The notes: generated by a model not told the origin, from the sequence alone. Positions 1 to 7,488 are shown, counted from the stretch's first letter. The stretch is DNA of 64,000 bases from Bacteroidota bacterium (GCA_023427985.1 JAEYZM010000005.1:124001-188000); one strand, 5' to 3'. A program made the numbers and translations.

Positions 1-144
1 CAATAAGATATTGCCATTACCTAAGTCATGAATTTCTGAACAGGCTGCGCCAGAAATACTGGTATTGCGCTGCCAGGAGTTTTGTGCTAACACATCGGTA
101 CAAATACAATATGCAAAGCAAAATAGGATAAATAGTTTTTTCAT
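1..144 (-). CDS. Secreted protein, N-terminal part only (runs off window start)
   Basis: The minus strand has an open frame starting at the ATG complementary to 142-144 and remaining open to base 1. The 48 visible codons begin MKKLFILFCFAYCICTDVLA, a clear type I signal peptide (two Lys, hydrophobic core, then VLA before QNSW). The mature part (QNSWQRNTSISGAACSEIHD and on) is too short to assign to a family, though a protein that opens with a signal peptide and a WQR-type start is common among T9SS cargo in this phylum. The gene is divergent from the truncated fragment at 150-854. Real as a reading frame; function unknown. Confidence 0.6.
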   Translation of the reverse strand, partial: MKKLFILFCFAYCICTDVLAQNSWQRNTSISGAACSEIHDLGNGNILL

Positions 145-149
145 AAAAT

Positions 150-854
150 TTGGTTAGTTCCTGCAAATTGATGGATTATTATAGAATTATGCCATACCCG
201 CTGCAGGGTATTTTATTTTACGTACATTTGAATTTCGATTACTATTGGTCAACTGGTGCCACAAGTTCTAGAATTAAAGTAATACATCCGGGTAAATATT
301 TCTTAACGGTGTCCATGAATGGTTGTCTATCTAAGACCGATAGTATTATCATTGAAAATTTACCTGAGAAAGATTCCATACCAATTTATTTGGATGCATT
401 AGATACCTGTATGTTTAGATTTTATACCGATCAGACTACGAACTACACGGTTGAATGGGATTTTGGCGATGGTACAAAAGTAGTTGGGTTCGATGTCTTA
501 CATAAATTCCCAGAGAATAAAATGTATAAAGTTACATCGCGAAGACTTACATCTAATTCTTTTTGTTTGCGTAAAAACATTTCAGAAAAAAATGTGGATG
601 TAACGTGCATGCCTGCAACAGTTGAGGAGATCAGCAATAATGGAATTAGTATTTATCCTAACCCATCGCATGATTTTATTTATGTAGCGAGCGAGGATAA
701 AATTCTAGGCATAGAAATCTTCAATCTGCAAGGTGCAAAAGTGCTCGAAACGAAATCTACAAGAATCAATGTAGAAACATTTTCAAATGGGATGTATTTG
801 CTTACGGTTCATACTAGGAATGGCCTAATTAGAACTAAGTTTTTCAAGCAGTAA
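150..854 (+). pseudogene. 5'-truncated fragment of a T9SS-secreted PKD-domain protein
   Basis: The frame encodes the C-terminal end of a larger secreted protein. From about residue 32 it shows an Ig/PKD-like strand pattern (YYWSTGATSSRIKVIHPGKY), then a PKD-type module with WDFGDGT, then a linker and a type A T9SS sorting domain (ISIYPNPSHDFIYV, IEIFNLQGAKV, NGMYLLTV, ending KFFKQ). There is no signal peptide, and a protein of this type cannot reach the outer membrane without one. The first in-frame candidates are TTG at 150 or ATG at 171, and the divergent gene begins six bases upstream, so no room exists for the missing N-terminus. I read it as a remnant left by a deletion or rearrangement. 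The preserved frame to the sorting-domain end suggests the loss is recent. Confidence 0.6.
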
Positions 855-862
855 ATTTTGGT

Positions 863-1253
863 TTACTTGAGTTTATAGAATATGCCAATAGATGTATTAA
901 AATCTTTGTAATAAGATTTGTATACATCACCATCTGCAGTATTTGAAAACACATCGTGTCTAATTCGGCACTAAATCTTTTATTCTATAACCTCGATTTA
1001 AATATTCTAGCCCCGACTCTAAGCTAAATTTTTTATTTATTGAATAGATCAGATTTATCGAATGGTAGTTCGATGTCTTTATATGATTGTTTTTTATATC
1101 GAATTTGTAAATTTAATTTGAAAAATCATCAAACAAAACTTGTTTAGTGAGTCTACTATTGAACCCGATGCCCGAGCTAATACCAATTTCCAATTGAGCA
1201 TTTGCTTGAATCGCAAATAAGCAAACAGCAAATAGCAGTATTAGATTTTTCAT
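863..1253 (-). pseudogene. Frameshifted outer-membrane beta-barrel protein remnant
   Basis: Reading the minus strand, an ATG at 1253 opens a signal peptide (MKNLILLFAVCLFAIQANAQ) followed by LEIGISSGIGFNSR, the typical start of a small outer-membrane beta-barrel. The frame stops at 1113 after FDDFSN. Barrel-like sequence resumes in other frames: LQIRYKKQSYKDIELPF, then KKFSLESGLEYLNRGYRI, then KSYYKDFNTSIGIFYKLK ending at a stop at 863-865. These pieces follow the order of a roughly 180-200-residue barrel ending in an aromatic-rich last strand, but lie in at least three frames with stops between. Internal deletion and frameshifts are therefore visible directly; function before decay is inferred from strand pattern only. 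Confidence 0.6.
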
Positions 1254-1309
1254 TTGTTTTGATTTGGTATAAATATACAAAATTATTAATCGATTAAAAT
1301 TAATAATAC

Positions 1310-1343
1310 TGCCAATATTTGGCACTGAGTTCTTTTATACTTG
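1310..1343 (+). promoter_or_regulatory. Palindromic operator and promoter, site 1
   Basis: TGCCAATATTTGGCA at 1310-1324 is an inverted repeat (TGCCA/TGGCA, 5-base spacer). Its TTTG (1318-1321) is followed after exactly 14 bases by TATACTTG (1336-1343), one mismatch from the Bacteroidota minus-7 consensus TAnnTTTG. The start codon of the 127-aa gene follows 15 bases later. The same geometry is found at three other promoters in this window. Confidence 0.6.
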
Positions 1344-1358
1344 TGGTAAAGAGATTTT

Positions 1359-1742
1359 ATGCCTAATAAACAAGAATTAATATTGAGTCGTTTTAGTAAA
1401 TTATGGCAAGAACATCCAGAATGGAGCTTCGGTAAATTGATAACGGTAATCATCGGCCTAAACGATATAGATCATCAATTATTTCATATCAGCGATGAAG
1501 ATTTATTCCGACGCATCGTATCCTTGAAGAAAAATTCTAATGCGTATCAGCTCGTAGAATTACCTGAACCGATGCATGGATTAACGAAAGAGATTGTGTT
1601 TTTATTAAATGAGTTAATTGAAACAATACGTGCGCAAAAATTCGACGATTATAGATCCGAGAAATATGAAATCCTTGTTGCCTATGCTTTGTTTCAAGAT
1701 GAGTTGAAATTTATGAAGAAACATTTGGAGGGGAAGTTGTGA
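1359..1742 (+). CDS. Hypothetical 127-aa protein, member of the palindrome-controlled set
   Basis: I do not recognise a named family with certainty. The protein is acidic, soluble and mostly helical. Its N-terminal half has the pattern W-x2-HPEWSFGKLI followed 20 residues later by ISDEDLFRRI, which resembles small phage/plasmid-type proteins with an R/S-x-G-x-L-I motif followed by a D/E-rich strand. No signal peptide, membrane segment or metal-binding cluster is seen. The ATG is 15 bases downstream of a TATACTTG box and the shared operator, which supports both the start and the idea that it is co-regulated with the nuclease/retron operon. It converges on the ExoX-like gene at 1755-2117, with only 12 bases between their ends. 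Confidence 0.65.
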   Translation: MPNKQELILSRFSKLWQEHPEWSFGKLITVIIGLNDIDHQLFHISDEDLFRRIVSLKKNSNAYQLVELPEPMHGLTKEIVFLLNELIETIRAQKFDDYRSEKYEILVAYALFQDELKFMKKHLEGKL

Positions 1743-1754
1743 GCTTGAAGGAGT

Positions 1755-2117
1755 TTATTCCTCCATCTCCTCCCCATTATCCCGCTCCTCCCAAACATCA
1801 TTCTCAAAATCATGCCTCGACTCAATATCTGGTTCATATAATCCATGTGCATCTTCCTCTAAATCGTATTGATGCTTTTCTAATCGGTCTTCAATATTTT
1901 GTTTGCCGTAGTTTAAAGTGTTTAGCAAATCAGCAATTGGACTACCGGTTGTAAAGTGATTATTTAAACGTTTAATTAAAGCATCACTTAATGTAAATTC
2001 ATCGTCTCTTATTAATAGGTTACGTAGGTATTGCGGATCTTTCTCAATAAGCTCCCCAATACTCATTCCTTTGTATTTGCCTTTTAATATTTTTTGATTG
2101 GACTTGCTGTAATGCAT
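1755..2117 (-). CDS. Small protein with an ExoX C-terminal-like domain
   Basis: The 120-aa product has KGKYKGMSIGELIEKDPQYL, then LLIRDDEFTLSDALIKRL. This G-K-Y-K-G...DPxYLxxLL pattern is the small domain found at the C-terminus of ExoX/DnaQ-like exonucleases and in stand-alone DUF3820-type proteins; the catalytic DEDD exonuclease domain is absent. The C-terminal 50 residues are very acidic (many D and E). A paralogue lies at 7489-7761, with the same N-terminal layout (MxYxxxxQKI, then KGxYKG). The gene is divergent from the zinc-ribbon/nuclease/retron operon and shares its operator; a TAAAATTG box (2134-2141, minus strand) sits 16 bases from the ATG. Role in nucleic-acid binding is inference. 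Confidence 0.65.
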   Translation of the reverse strand: MHYSKSNQKILKGKYKGMSIGELIEKDPQYLRNLLIRDDEFTLSDALIKRLNNHFTTGSPIADLLNTLNYGKQNIEDRLEKHQYDLEEDAHGLYEPDIESRHDFENDVWEERDNGEEMEE

Positions 2118-2133
2118 GATTATAAATTTAATA

Positions 2134-2186
2134 CAATTTTATTGCATTTTACTGCCATAATTTGGCACTCTATTGAAATACCTTTA
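2134..2186. promoter_or_regulatory. Divergent palindromic operator with two promoters, site 2
   Basis: TGCCATAATTTGGCA at 2153-2167 lies between two divergent genes. On the + strand TTTG (2161-2164) is followed after 14 bases by TACCTTTA (2179-2186). On the minus strand the equivalent TATG (2159-2156) is followed after 14 bases by TAAAATTG (2141-2134). Both boxes are one mismatch from TAnnTTTG. One protein bound here could control both directions. Confidence 0.65.
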
Positions 2187-2209
2187 CATCGAACCAAAAA
2201 ATTATAATA

Positions 2210-2458
2210 ATGGCAGATTCTTATTTCGTTTGCGATTTCTGCGAGAAACGCATTCCTTTTGGTGCGGCTTATGTCTGCATCACCAAAAATATTGAGCAGT
2301 ACGATATGGATGCGGTGGAAGATGATACGAAGGTCGATGTAATACATTCTGAGGCTTTGGTCACGATGTGTGGTAAGTGCGGCAATGCTTTCGACGATGA
2401 GTTGTTGAGGAAGCTAATTATGATGACTCCGAATATCAGAAATTCAAGAATGAATTAG
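2210..2458 (+). CDS. Small zinc-ribbon-like protein
   Basis: The 82-aa product has two CxxC knuckles, CDFCEKR near residue 8 and MCGKCGNAF near residue 54, with an intervening acidic stretch (DMDAVEDDTKVDV). This spacing fits a one-zinc ribbon. No enzymatic motif is visible. It is the first gene of the + strand operon: six bases separate its stop from the next start at 2465, and the shared operator with its minus-7-like box lies 23 bases upstream of its ATG. By position it could be a regulator or an adaptor for the nuclease encoded next, but that is inference from context only. Length and start are well supported by the promoter position. Confidence 0.65.
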   Translation: MADSYFVCDFCEKRIPFGAAYVCITKNIEQYDMDAVEDDTKVDVIHSEALVTMCGKCGNAFDDELLRKLIMMTPNIRNSRMN

Positions 2459-2464
2459 TAAATT

Positions 2465-4381
2465 ATGCATATGAAAAATAGATTGCTTTCTAAATCGGAT
2501 TTTATTTTGGCGCGCGATTGTGCGAAGAAGTTGGTGTATAAAAAGATGGGCTATGCAACGAGTAACGATACGGATGAATACATGCAGATGCTTGCACAAG
2601 GTGGGTATGTGGTGGGTAAGATGGCTACACTTTTGTATCCCGATGGTATAGAGATTGAAGGGAATACGCAAGAAGCTATAGAACGTACAACGGAATTGAT
2701 GAATAAGAAAGATCAAGTGGTTTTGTTTGAGCCTGCGTTTATGCACGACCAACGACTTTCGCGTGTCGATATTTTAGTGAAGCGTGGAAATGAAATTGAC
2801 ATCATTGAAGTGAAGTCGAAATCCTATGATCCTGAATTATCGGATTCGAAAAATGGACTAAAAAAATACATCGAAGATGTGGCTTTTCAATATACCATCG
2901 TGAAGGATTTGTATCCCGAATATCAGGTCCGTGCGTATTTGTTTATGCCCGATAAATCGATGCATACAGAAATTGATGGATTGGCTGGATGGTTCAATAT
3001 CATTGAAGTTAGCAATACATCGGCACAAAAAAATAATGCCGACAATAAAGTTCCGGAAGAAATTATCACGCAAGAGAAACCGCGCTTTGTGAAACCTGAA
3101 GTGGAGTTTGTGCATGAGTATTCATCGAGCAAAGAAAAGTTTATTGATGAACTGCGATCGAAAGGAATTTTGAGTATGAAAGAAGTGACGGAGCAGCTGA
3201 AAGAGATTGAAAATGAGATTAGAAATGCAGCGAAGGAGTTTATTGAAATTTTAAATAATGATTTGCATTGCCAGGTGCCAATAAGTAAGTCGTGCAAGGG
3301 ATGTGAGTTTTATGTGGCGGGCGATTCGAACTGTGGATTTTTTGAATGTTGGAAAAATGCGAAAGAATACCCATCGATTTTCGATATGTATCAAGGTACG
3401 CAAATAGTGGGTGATGATGCTTACTTCAATGAGTTGATTCAAGAGGGCAAATACGATTTTAAATTTATTGAAGAAGATCGATTGGTAACAGCAAAAGGAA
3501 AGGTGGGCCCGAGGGCGATGCGTCAACGCATTCAATTAGAAAATACTTTACAGAAAAACGAATGGTTTAGCGATGAATTTAAGTCGGAATTAATGAGTCA
3601 TAATTATCCATTGCATTTCATCGATTTCGAAACCTATACTGGTGCAGTGCCTTTTTATAAAGGCATGCGTCCGTATGAATTAATTGCATTTCAATGGTCT
3701 TGTCATACCATCGAAAAACCCGGTGCTGCACCGGTTCATAAAGAATGGATTCATGTGGAGCAGGGTATTCCGAATTTTGCATTTGCCGAAAGTTTGATGC
3801 AACACATCGGCACGAAAGGAACAGTATTTATGTGGGCAATACATGAGAATACTGTGCTACATAGAATTTATTATCAGATGGAAGAGTATGGGTATAAGAA
3901 TCCAAAATTGGAGGATTGGTTGAAAGGGATTGTGAAGAATAAGGATTTGGGTTGGGAGGGGAGATTGGTCAATATGAATGCGATGACTTTGAAGCATTAT
4001 TTTCATCCTGAAATGAAGGGCAAAACATCCATCAAAAAAGTATTACCTGCGATTTGGAATAACAACAAATACTTGCATTTGATCCCTTGGTTCAAGGAGT
4101 ATTCAGGTTTTACAGAAGATGCAGAGGTAATGGATCCTTACGATATGTTATTTAAGGATTATCGCGAAGAGCTTGATGAGGAAAATTATGCTGGAGTGGA
4201 ACAGGTGCAGGGCGGAACAGCTGCAATGCGGGCGTATCGGAATATTTTGTTCAATAAAAATTATACTGCAGCGCAAAAGCAAGAGTTGAAGTCGAGGTTA
4301 CTGAATTATTGCCGACTCGATACCATGGCAATGGTGATTATTTATACGCATTGGAGGAATCATTTTCGCATGTCGGTCTAG
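2465..4381 (+). CDS. Cas4-like nuclease fused to a DUF2779 exonuclease-like domain
   Basis: The 638-aa protein has two nuclease-like parts. Residues 1-300 look like a Cas4/PD-(D/E)XK domain: SKSDFILARDCAKKLVY at the N-terminus, D102 and E115-V-K117 as the D...ExK active site, and a later cysteine group (SCKGCEF, NCGFFEC) that with the first Cys could hold an Fe-S cluster. Residues 370-638 match DUF2779, an RNase H-fold region: FIDFET with D387/E389, FMWAIHENTVL, and YCRLD (615-619), i.e. the DxE, mid and YxxxD motifs of DEDD exonucleases. It sits six bases after the zinc-ribbon gene and 58 bases before the helicase gene, so one operon is likely. DUF2779 proteins have no settled function; DNA processing in repair or defence is inference. 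ATG at 2465 or 2471 are both possible. Confidence 0.8.
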   Translation: MHMKNRLLSKSDFILARDCAKKLVYKKMGYATSNDTDEYMQMLAQGGYVVGKMATLLYPDGIEIEGNTQEAIERTTELMNKKDQVVLFEPAFMHDQRLSRVDILVKRGNEIDIIEVKSKSYDPELSDSKNGLKKYIEDVAFQYTIVKDLYPEYQVRAYLFMPDKSMHTEIDGLAGWFNIIEVSNTSAQKNNADNKVPEEIITQEKPRFVKPEVEFVHEYSSSKEKFIDELRSKGILSMKEVTEQLKEIENEIRNAAKEFIEILNNDLHCQVPISKSCKGCEFYVAGDSNCGFFECWKNAKEYPSIFDMYQGTQIVGDDAYFNELIQEGKYDFKFIEEDRLVTAKGKVGPRAMRQRIQLENTLQKNEWFSDEFKSELMSHNYPLHFIDFETYTGAVPFYKGMRPYELIAFQWSCHTIEKPGAAPVHKEWIHVEQGIPNFAFAESLMQHIGTKGTVFMWAIHENTVLHRIYYQMEEYGYKNPKLEDWLKGIVKNKDLGWEGRLVNMNAMTLKHYFHPEMKGKTSIKKVLPAIWNNNKYLHLIPWFKEYSGFTEDAEVMDPYDMLFKDYREELDEENYAGVEQVQGGTAAMRAYRNILFNKNYTAAQKQELKSRLLNYCRLDTMAMVIIYTHWRNHFRMSV

Positions 4382-4439
4382 GCTTAGAAAATTTATCAAC
4401 ATTCAAAATTTCAAAGCCTATAATGATTAAATTTATTTT

Positions 4440-5471
4440 ATGGATTATACATTACAAGAACGGATAATAGACCTTGCAAAAAGGTCGGGCAACGAGAAGG
4501 AATTCTTGAGGCATTTGCGTGCGATACTTTTAGAGTTAGACACGGAAGTTGTAGCATTGGAACCCTCGAATACCTTATCATCGGTATATGCATCTTTTAC
4601 TCAGAATTTAAAGTCGGCAATCCCCTTTGAAAAAGTGTTACATTCTGGATATAAGAGTATCGACACGAGCATGCCTTTTTATTTCTCCGAATTAATTGTA
4701 ATTGGTGCTAGGCCAGCAATGGGTAAGACACAGACGATGGTGAATTTGGCTATGAAGTTTGCGGAGCGTTATAAAGTGTTGTTCTTTAGTTTGGAGGTTA
4801 GCGTTGAATATTTAAAAGATCGGTTTGCATCGTTGATTAACGATATTCCATTTGAGAGAATTCGACAAAAGAATTTTTCTGAAGAGGAGAAGCAGCGGAT
4901 TGAAGCTAACACATCGAACCCCATATTGAAAAATATTTTTATTAACGATGTCATGCAATCTAAAATAGGGCCATTGATACAAGAAGCAGAACGATTGATT
5001 CAAGAGGAAAATGTAAAAGTGATTTTCATTGATTATTTGCAATTATTGCATTCGACAAAATATAGTGGTAATAGAGAAATGGAAATTGCATATACCTCGA
5101 GATGTTTGAAAGATTTGGCAAAGAAATATGATGTTACCATTTTTATTGCTAGTCAATTAAGTAGGGCTGTGGAAACTAGAGGTGGCAACAAATCGCCAAT
5201 GATGTCGGACTTGAGAGAATCTGGGGCCATAGAACAAGATGCCGATAAAGTGATGTTTTTATATAGGCCAGAATATTACGGATTTGAATACGACGAAGAG
5301 GGCAATTCGAGTAGGGGGAAAATGGATATTATTATGGGTAAAAACAGAAGTGGCAGTATAGGTAAACTGCCATTTATAGTAGATCATAATTTTATTCATA
5401 TAAAAGAATACGAAGATCCATATGCGAATACATTTATAAATATTGATCCATCACGTTTAACAGAATTTTAA
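4440..5471 (+). CDS. Single-domain DnaB-like helicase (RecA-fold ATPase)
   Basis: The 343-aa product matches only the C-terminal half of replicative helicase DnaB: Walker A GARPAMGKT at 89-97, FFSLEVS, Walker B VIFIDYLQLL from 194, the IASQLSRAVETR loop, and the DLRESGAIEQDADKVMFLYR segment. The N-terminal DnaG-binding domain of real DnaB (which would make about 450-500 aa) is missing; the first 65 residues are a short unrelated helical stretch. So it is probably not the chromosomal replicative helicase. Its stop codon is only six bases before the a1 arm of the retron ncRNA, and the ncRNA ends ten bases before the RT gene, so helicase, ncRNA and RT are most simply one transcript. A role as retron effector or msDNA partner is inference. 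Confidence 0.8.
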   Translation: MDYTLQERIIDLAKRSGNEKEFLRHLRAILLELDTEVVALEPSNTLSSVYASFTQNLKSAIPFEKVLHSGYKSIDTSMPFYFSELIVIGARPAMGKTQTMVNLAMKFAERYKVLFFSLEVSVEYLKDRFASLINDIPFERIRQKNFSEEEKQRIEANTSNPILKNIFINDVMQSKIGPLIQEAERLIQEENVKVIFIDYLQLLHSTKYSGNREMEIAYTSRCLKDLAKKYDVTIFIASQLSRAVETRGGNKSPMMSDLRESGAIEQDADKVMFLYRPEYYGFEYDEEGNSSRGKMDIIMGKNRSGSIGKLPFIVDHNFIHIKEYEDPYANTFINIDPSRLTEF

Positions 5472-5476
5472 AACAT

Positions 5477-5629
5477 ACGTTAGTCGCGCATAATATTATG
5501 AGGCATTTAAGGGCTTAGAATTGTGTTCCGCAATTCGCTTCAAGATACGAAGTAATAACCTCCTTGGTTCCTAGCTCGCTCCGCTCGCTGCGGAACCAAG
5601 CATTTTCCTAGATAATATGCGGCTAACGT
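5477..5629 (+). ncRNA. Predicted retron msr-msd RNA
   Basis: The 167-base gap between helicase and RT holds the expected retron RNA parts. The a1 arm ACGTTAGTCGCG (5477-5488) pairs over 12 positions (two G-U) with the a2 arm TGCGGCTAACGT (5618-5629); ATATTAT (5493-5499) and ATAATAT (5612-5618) can extend it. Next comes hairpin GAATTG-TGTTCCG-CAATTC (5518-5536); its loop is close to the TGTTTCG loop of the RT-recognised msr hairpin of retron Ec86, as I recall that sequence. A weak hairpin follows (5538-5552), then the msd hairpin CTTGGTTCC/GGAACCAAG (5563-5571 and 5592-5600, nine perfect pairs). The branching G would lie shortly after 5499 but I cannot fix it. The msd is short compared with most known retrons. 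Confidence 0.8.
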
Positions 5630-5638
5630 TTTTATGAT

Positions 5639-6745
5639 ATGAAAGAAATTTTTCAGACAAGAGAGCATTTATTGCATTTGCAAAAAGGCAAGCCCATCAA
5701 TTTTTTATGGAGCTTTGAGCGTTTGCGTAGTAGTTATGTGGCTGGAAAATGCGAAGCAAACGCATTGAGGTTTATGTGTATGAATCATGTGGCTCAGCTT
5801 TCTAGTTTATTGGGTTTTAGTTTAAGCTCTATTGAGAGATTAATTAATGAATCTAAATATCAGCAGTTCAAAATTGTAAAACGCAAAGGTGGCTATAGGA
5901 CCATATCGGCACCCAATCCGATTTTGAAAAAAGCACAATCGATTTTAAATTATTATTTACAAGCATGTTATTATGTATTGAAGCCTGAGTGCTCTTATGG
6001 ATTTGTGATTAATCCGCATCCGGGAATTTCTAAATACAATATTGTTAGAAATGCAGAACAACACATAGGCAAAAAGGAGATTTTAAATATCGATATCGAA
6101 GATTTCTTTCCAAGTATTTCAACTCGAAAAGTGTATGAATTATTCCATTCGGAACTCTTCGAGTTCCCTGAACATTTGAGTCGATGTTTGGCCTTGTTAT
6201 GTACGTATCAAGCACAATTGCCCACTGGTGCTCCTACATCGCCCGTATTGTCAAACTTAATTTGTATGCCAATGGATCTTGAACTAGAGGCTTTGGCAAA
6301 AGAACATGAATGTACCTATACGCGATATGCAGACGATTTAAGTTTTTCTAGTGAGATTACAATTGTAGAAGGTCTTGAAGATAAGATATATGATGTCTTA
6401 GCGAAATATGGATTTAAATCTCAAAAGAAAAAACGTCGATTGCAAAAATATTTCCAACATCAAAATGTTACGGGTGTAGTGGTGAATGAGAAATTAAATT
6501 TGAAGCGCGATAAAATAAAAAAGATTCGTGCAATGCTACACGATGCTCAGGTGAATGGACTCATTGCAGCCAGTCAGAAACATTATACTGATACCAATTT
6601 GAACAAACAAAACATGTTAGCTCTGAAATTTCTTCATTACTTGAAGGCAGAAGTATCATATGTGAAATACGTTCGTGGTGATGATTTTTTAACTCAGCGT
6701 TTTGAGCAGCAGTTAGGTTTAATTCAACACCATTTTGTTTTTTAA
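5639..6745 (+). CDS. Retron-type reverse transcriptase
   Basis: The 368-aa protein is an RNA-directed DNA polymerase that would make msDNA from the RNA encoded just upstream. Motifs in order: a KIVKRKGGYRTISAP N-terminal RT0/1 region, the retron region X motif NAxxH (NAEQH, 138-142) directly before LNIDIEDFFPSIS, LPTGAPTSPVLSNL, the catalytic YADD (230-233) in TRYADDLSFS, and the region Y motif VTG (277-279) followed by VVNEKLNL and a basic RDKIKKIRAML helix. These align motif by motif with Ec86 RT (for example NATPH, IDLEDFFPS, YADDLTLS, VTGLV), recalled from memory. Group II intron maturase and endonuclease domains are absent. The gene ends the operon; the next gene is convergent and its stop overlaps by four bases. 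Confidence 0.93.
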   Translation: MKEIFQTREHLLHLQKGKPINFLWSFERLRSSYVAGKCEANALRFMCMNHVAQLSSLLGFSLSSIERLINESKYQQFKIVKRKGGYRTISAPNPILKKAQSILNYYLQACYYVLKPECSYGFVINPHPGISKYNIVRNAEQHIGKKEILNIDIEDFFPSISTRKVYELFHSELFEFPEHLSRCLALLCTYQAQLPTGAPTSPVLSNLICMPMDLELEALAKEHECTYTRYADDLSFSSEITIVEGLEDKIYDVLAKYGFKSQKKKRRLQKYFQHQNVTGVVVNEKLNLKRDKIKKIRAMLHDAQVNGLIAASQKHYTDTNLNKQNMLALKFLHYLKAEVSYVKYVRGDDFLTQRFEQQLGLIQHHFVF

Positions 6746-7371
6746 CTTAGTCTACAAATCAATACTTTATGCACAGAGCGATTATTTTCATCGTGTTCAT
6801 AGTCGATTGAAAATTCTTTGATTAATACATAATGTTTTTCGAGAATCGTTTTGATCTTTTGAGTATCATGATAATAAAACAACATTCCATCGCCATAAGA
6901 ATTTTGTTGAAATCCAGATGCGCTTGGATTACCTTCAACGAAGCTGAGGTAAAGTATGCCGTATGGATTCAAGAGGTAATGTGCATCAAAACATAATTTC
7001 TCTACTTCGACTTCCGATAAATAAGGCAAACAGAATCCCGCGATGATGCCATCAAATTTTCCATTGAGTTTTTGCAATTCCCGCGCATCCAACACTTGTG
7101 TTTGTGCCGATGGTACAAACTCTTTGCAGAGTTCCAACATATTAGGCGCAACGTCTATTCCCTTTAATTTTAAATTGGGAGATTTTTTCAATAAATACTT
7201 CATGATACTCCCTGGTCCGCATCCAACATCCAATACGCTCGCCAGCTCCTTTGGTAATGCCGCTAAGAAAAAATCGTAACTCTCATTATACAATTCTATG
7301 TCGAGAAATTTATCGGCATAAACCTTCGCAATTTTATTCCATGTATCGTGGGTGATTTTGTAGGGATCCAT
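6742..7371 (-). CDS. SAM-dependent methyltransferase (class I)
   Basis: The product from the ATG at 7371 (MDPYKITHDTWNKIAKVYAD) is 209 aa. It has the class I methyltransferase motif I VLDVGCGPGSIMKYLL, a post-I acidic residue in KGIDVAPNMLEL, motif II-like DGIIAGFCLPYL and a LNPYGILYLSF strand. This is a Methyltransf_11/25-type small-molecule methylase; the substrate cannot be told. The open frame extends to 7470 but that extension is built from a heptanucleotide repeat, so the internal ATG is preferred. The gene is convergent with the retron RT (four-base overlap of ends) and downstream of the small ExoX-like gene on the same strand. No sign that it belongs to the retron system. Confidence 0.85.
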   Translation of the reverse strand: MDPYKITHDTWNKIAKVYADKFLDIELYNESYDFFLAALPKELASVLDVGCGPGSIMKYLLKKSPNLKLKGIDVAPNMLELCKEFVPSAQTQVLDARELQKLNGKFDGIIAGFCLPYLSEVEVEKLCFDAHYLLNPYGILYLSFVEGNPSASGFQQNSYGDGMLFYYHDTQKIKTILEKHYVLIKEFSIDYEHDENNRSVHKVLICRLS

Positions 7372-7395
7372 GGTTTGAAGATAATTAGAAAGTAA

Positions 7396-7482
7396 GAAAA
7401 ACGAAAATAGAAAGCAGAAAAACGAAAATTGAAAAACGAAAATGGTATGATCACGTTTTTCATTTTTCATTTTTCGTATATC
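7396..7482. repeat. Heptanucleotide tandem repeat with inverted partner
   Basis: Seven successive 7-base units at 7396-7444 follow the pattern GAAAAAC/GAAAATA/GAAAGCA/GAAAAAC/GAAAATT/GAAAAAC/GAAAATG. After ten bases, the complementary type appears as GTTTTTC-ATTTTTC-ATTTTTC at 7455-7475. The array lies just upstream of the methyltransferase start and can fold on itself. Confidence 0.8.
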
Positions 7483-7488
7483 TCCAGA

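Noticed and set aside
1739..1954. Open frame on the + strand opposite the ExoX-like gene
   Set aside because: It starts with a low-complexity Pro-rich run that is antisense of the acidic tail of the 120-aa protein; no domain pattern or promoter.
1320..2168. TGGCAC at 1320-1325 and 2163-2168 as sigma-54 minus-24 elements
   Set aside because: No TTGC-like element at the required minus-12 distance; the TAnnTTTG-like box at a constant 14-base spacing explains the sites better.
4440..5471. Chromosomal replicative helicase dnaB
   Set aside because: It lacks the N-terminal DnaB domain and is about 100-150 residues too short; the main dnaB is expected elsewhere.
5639..6745. Group II intron or DGR reverse transcriptase
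   Set aside because: No maturase or HNH domain, no variable/template repeat pair seen; NAxxH, VTG and the msr-msd structure place it with retrons.
7372..7470. N-terminal extension of the methyltransferase
   Set aside because: The extension is translated heptad repeat (Phe/Ser/Leu-rich); the ATG at 7371 gives a normal methyltransferase start.
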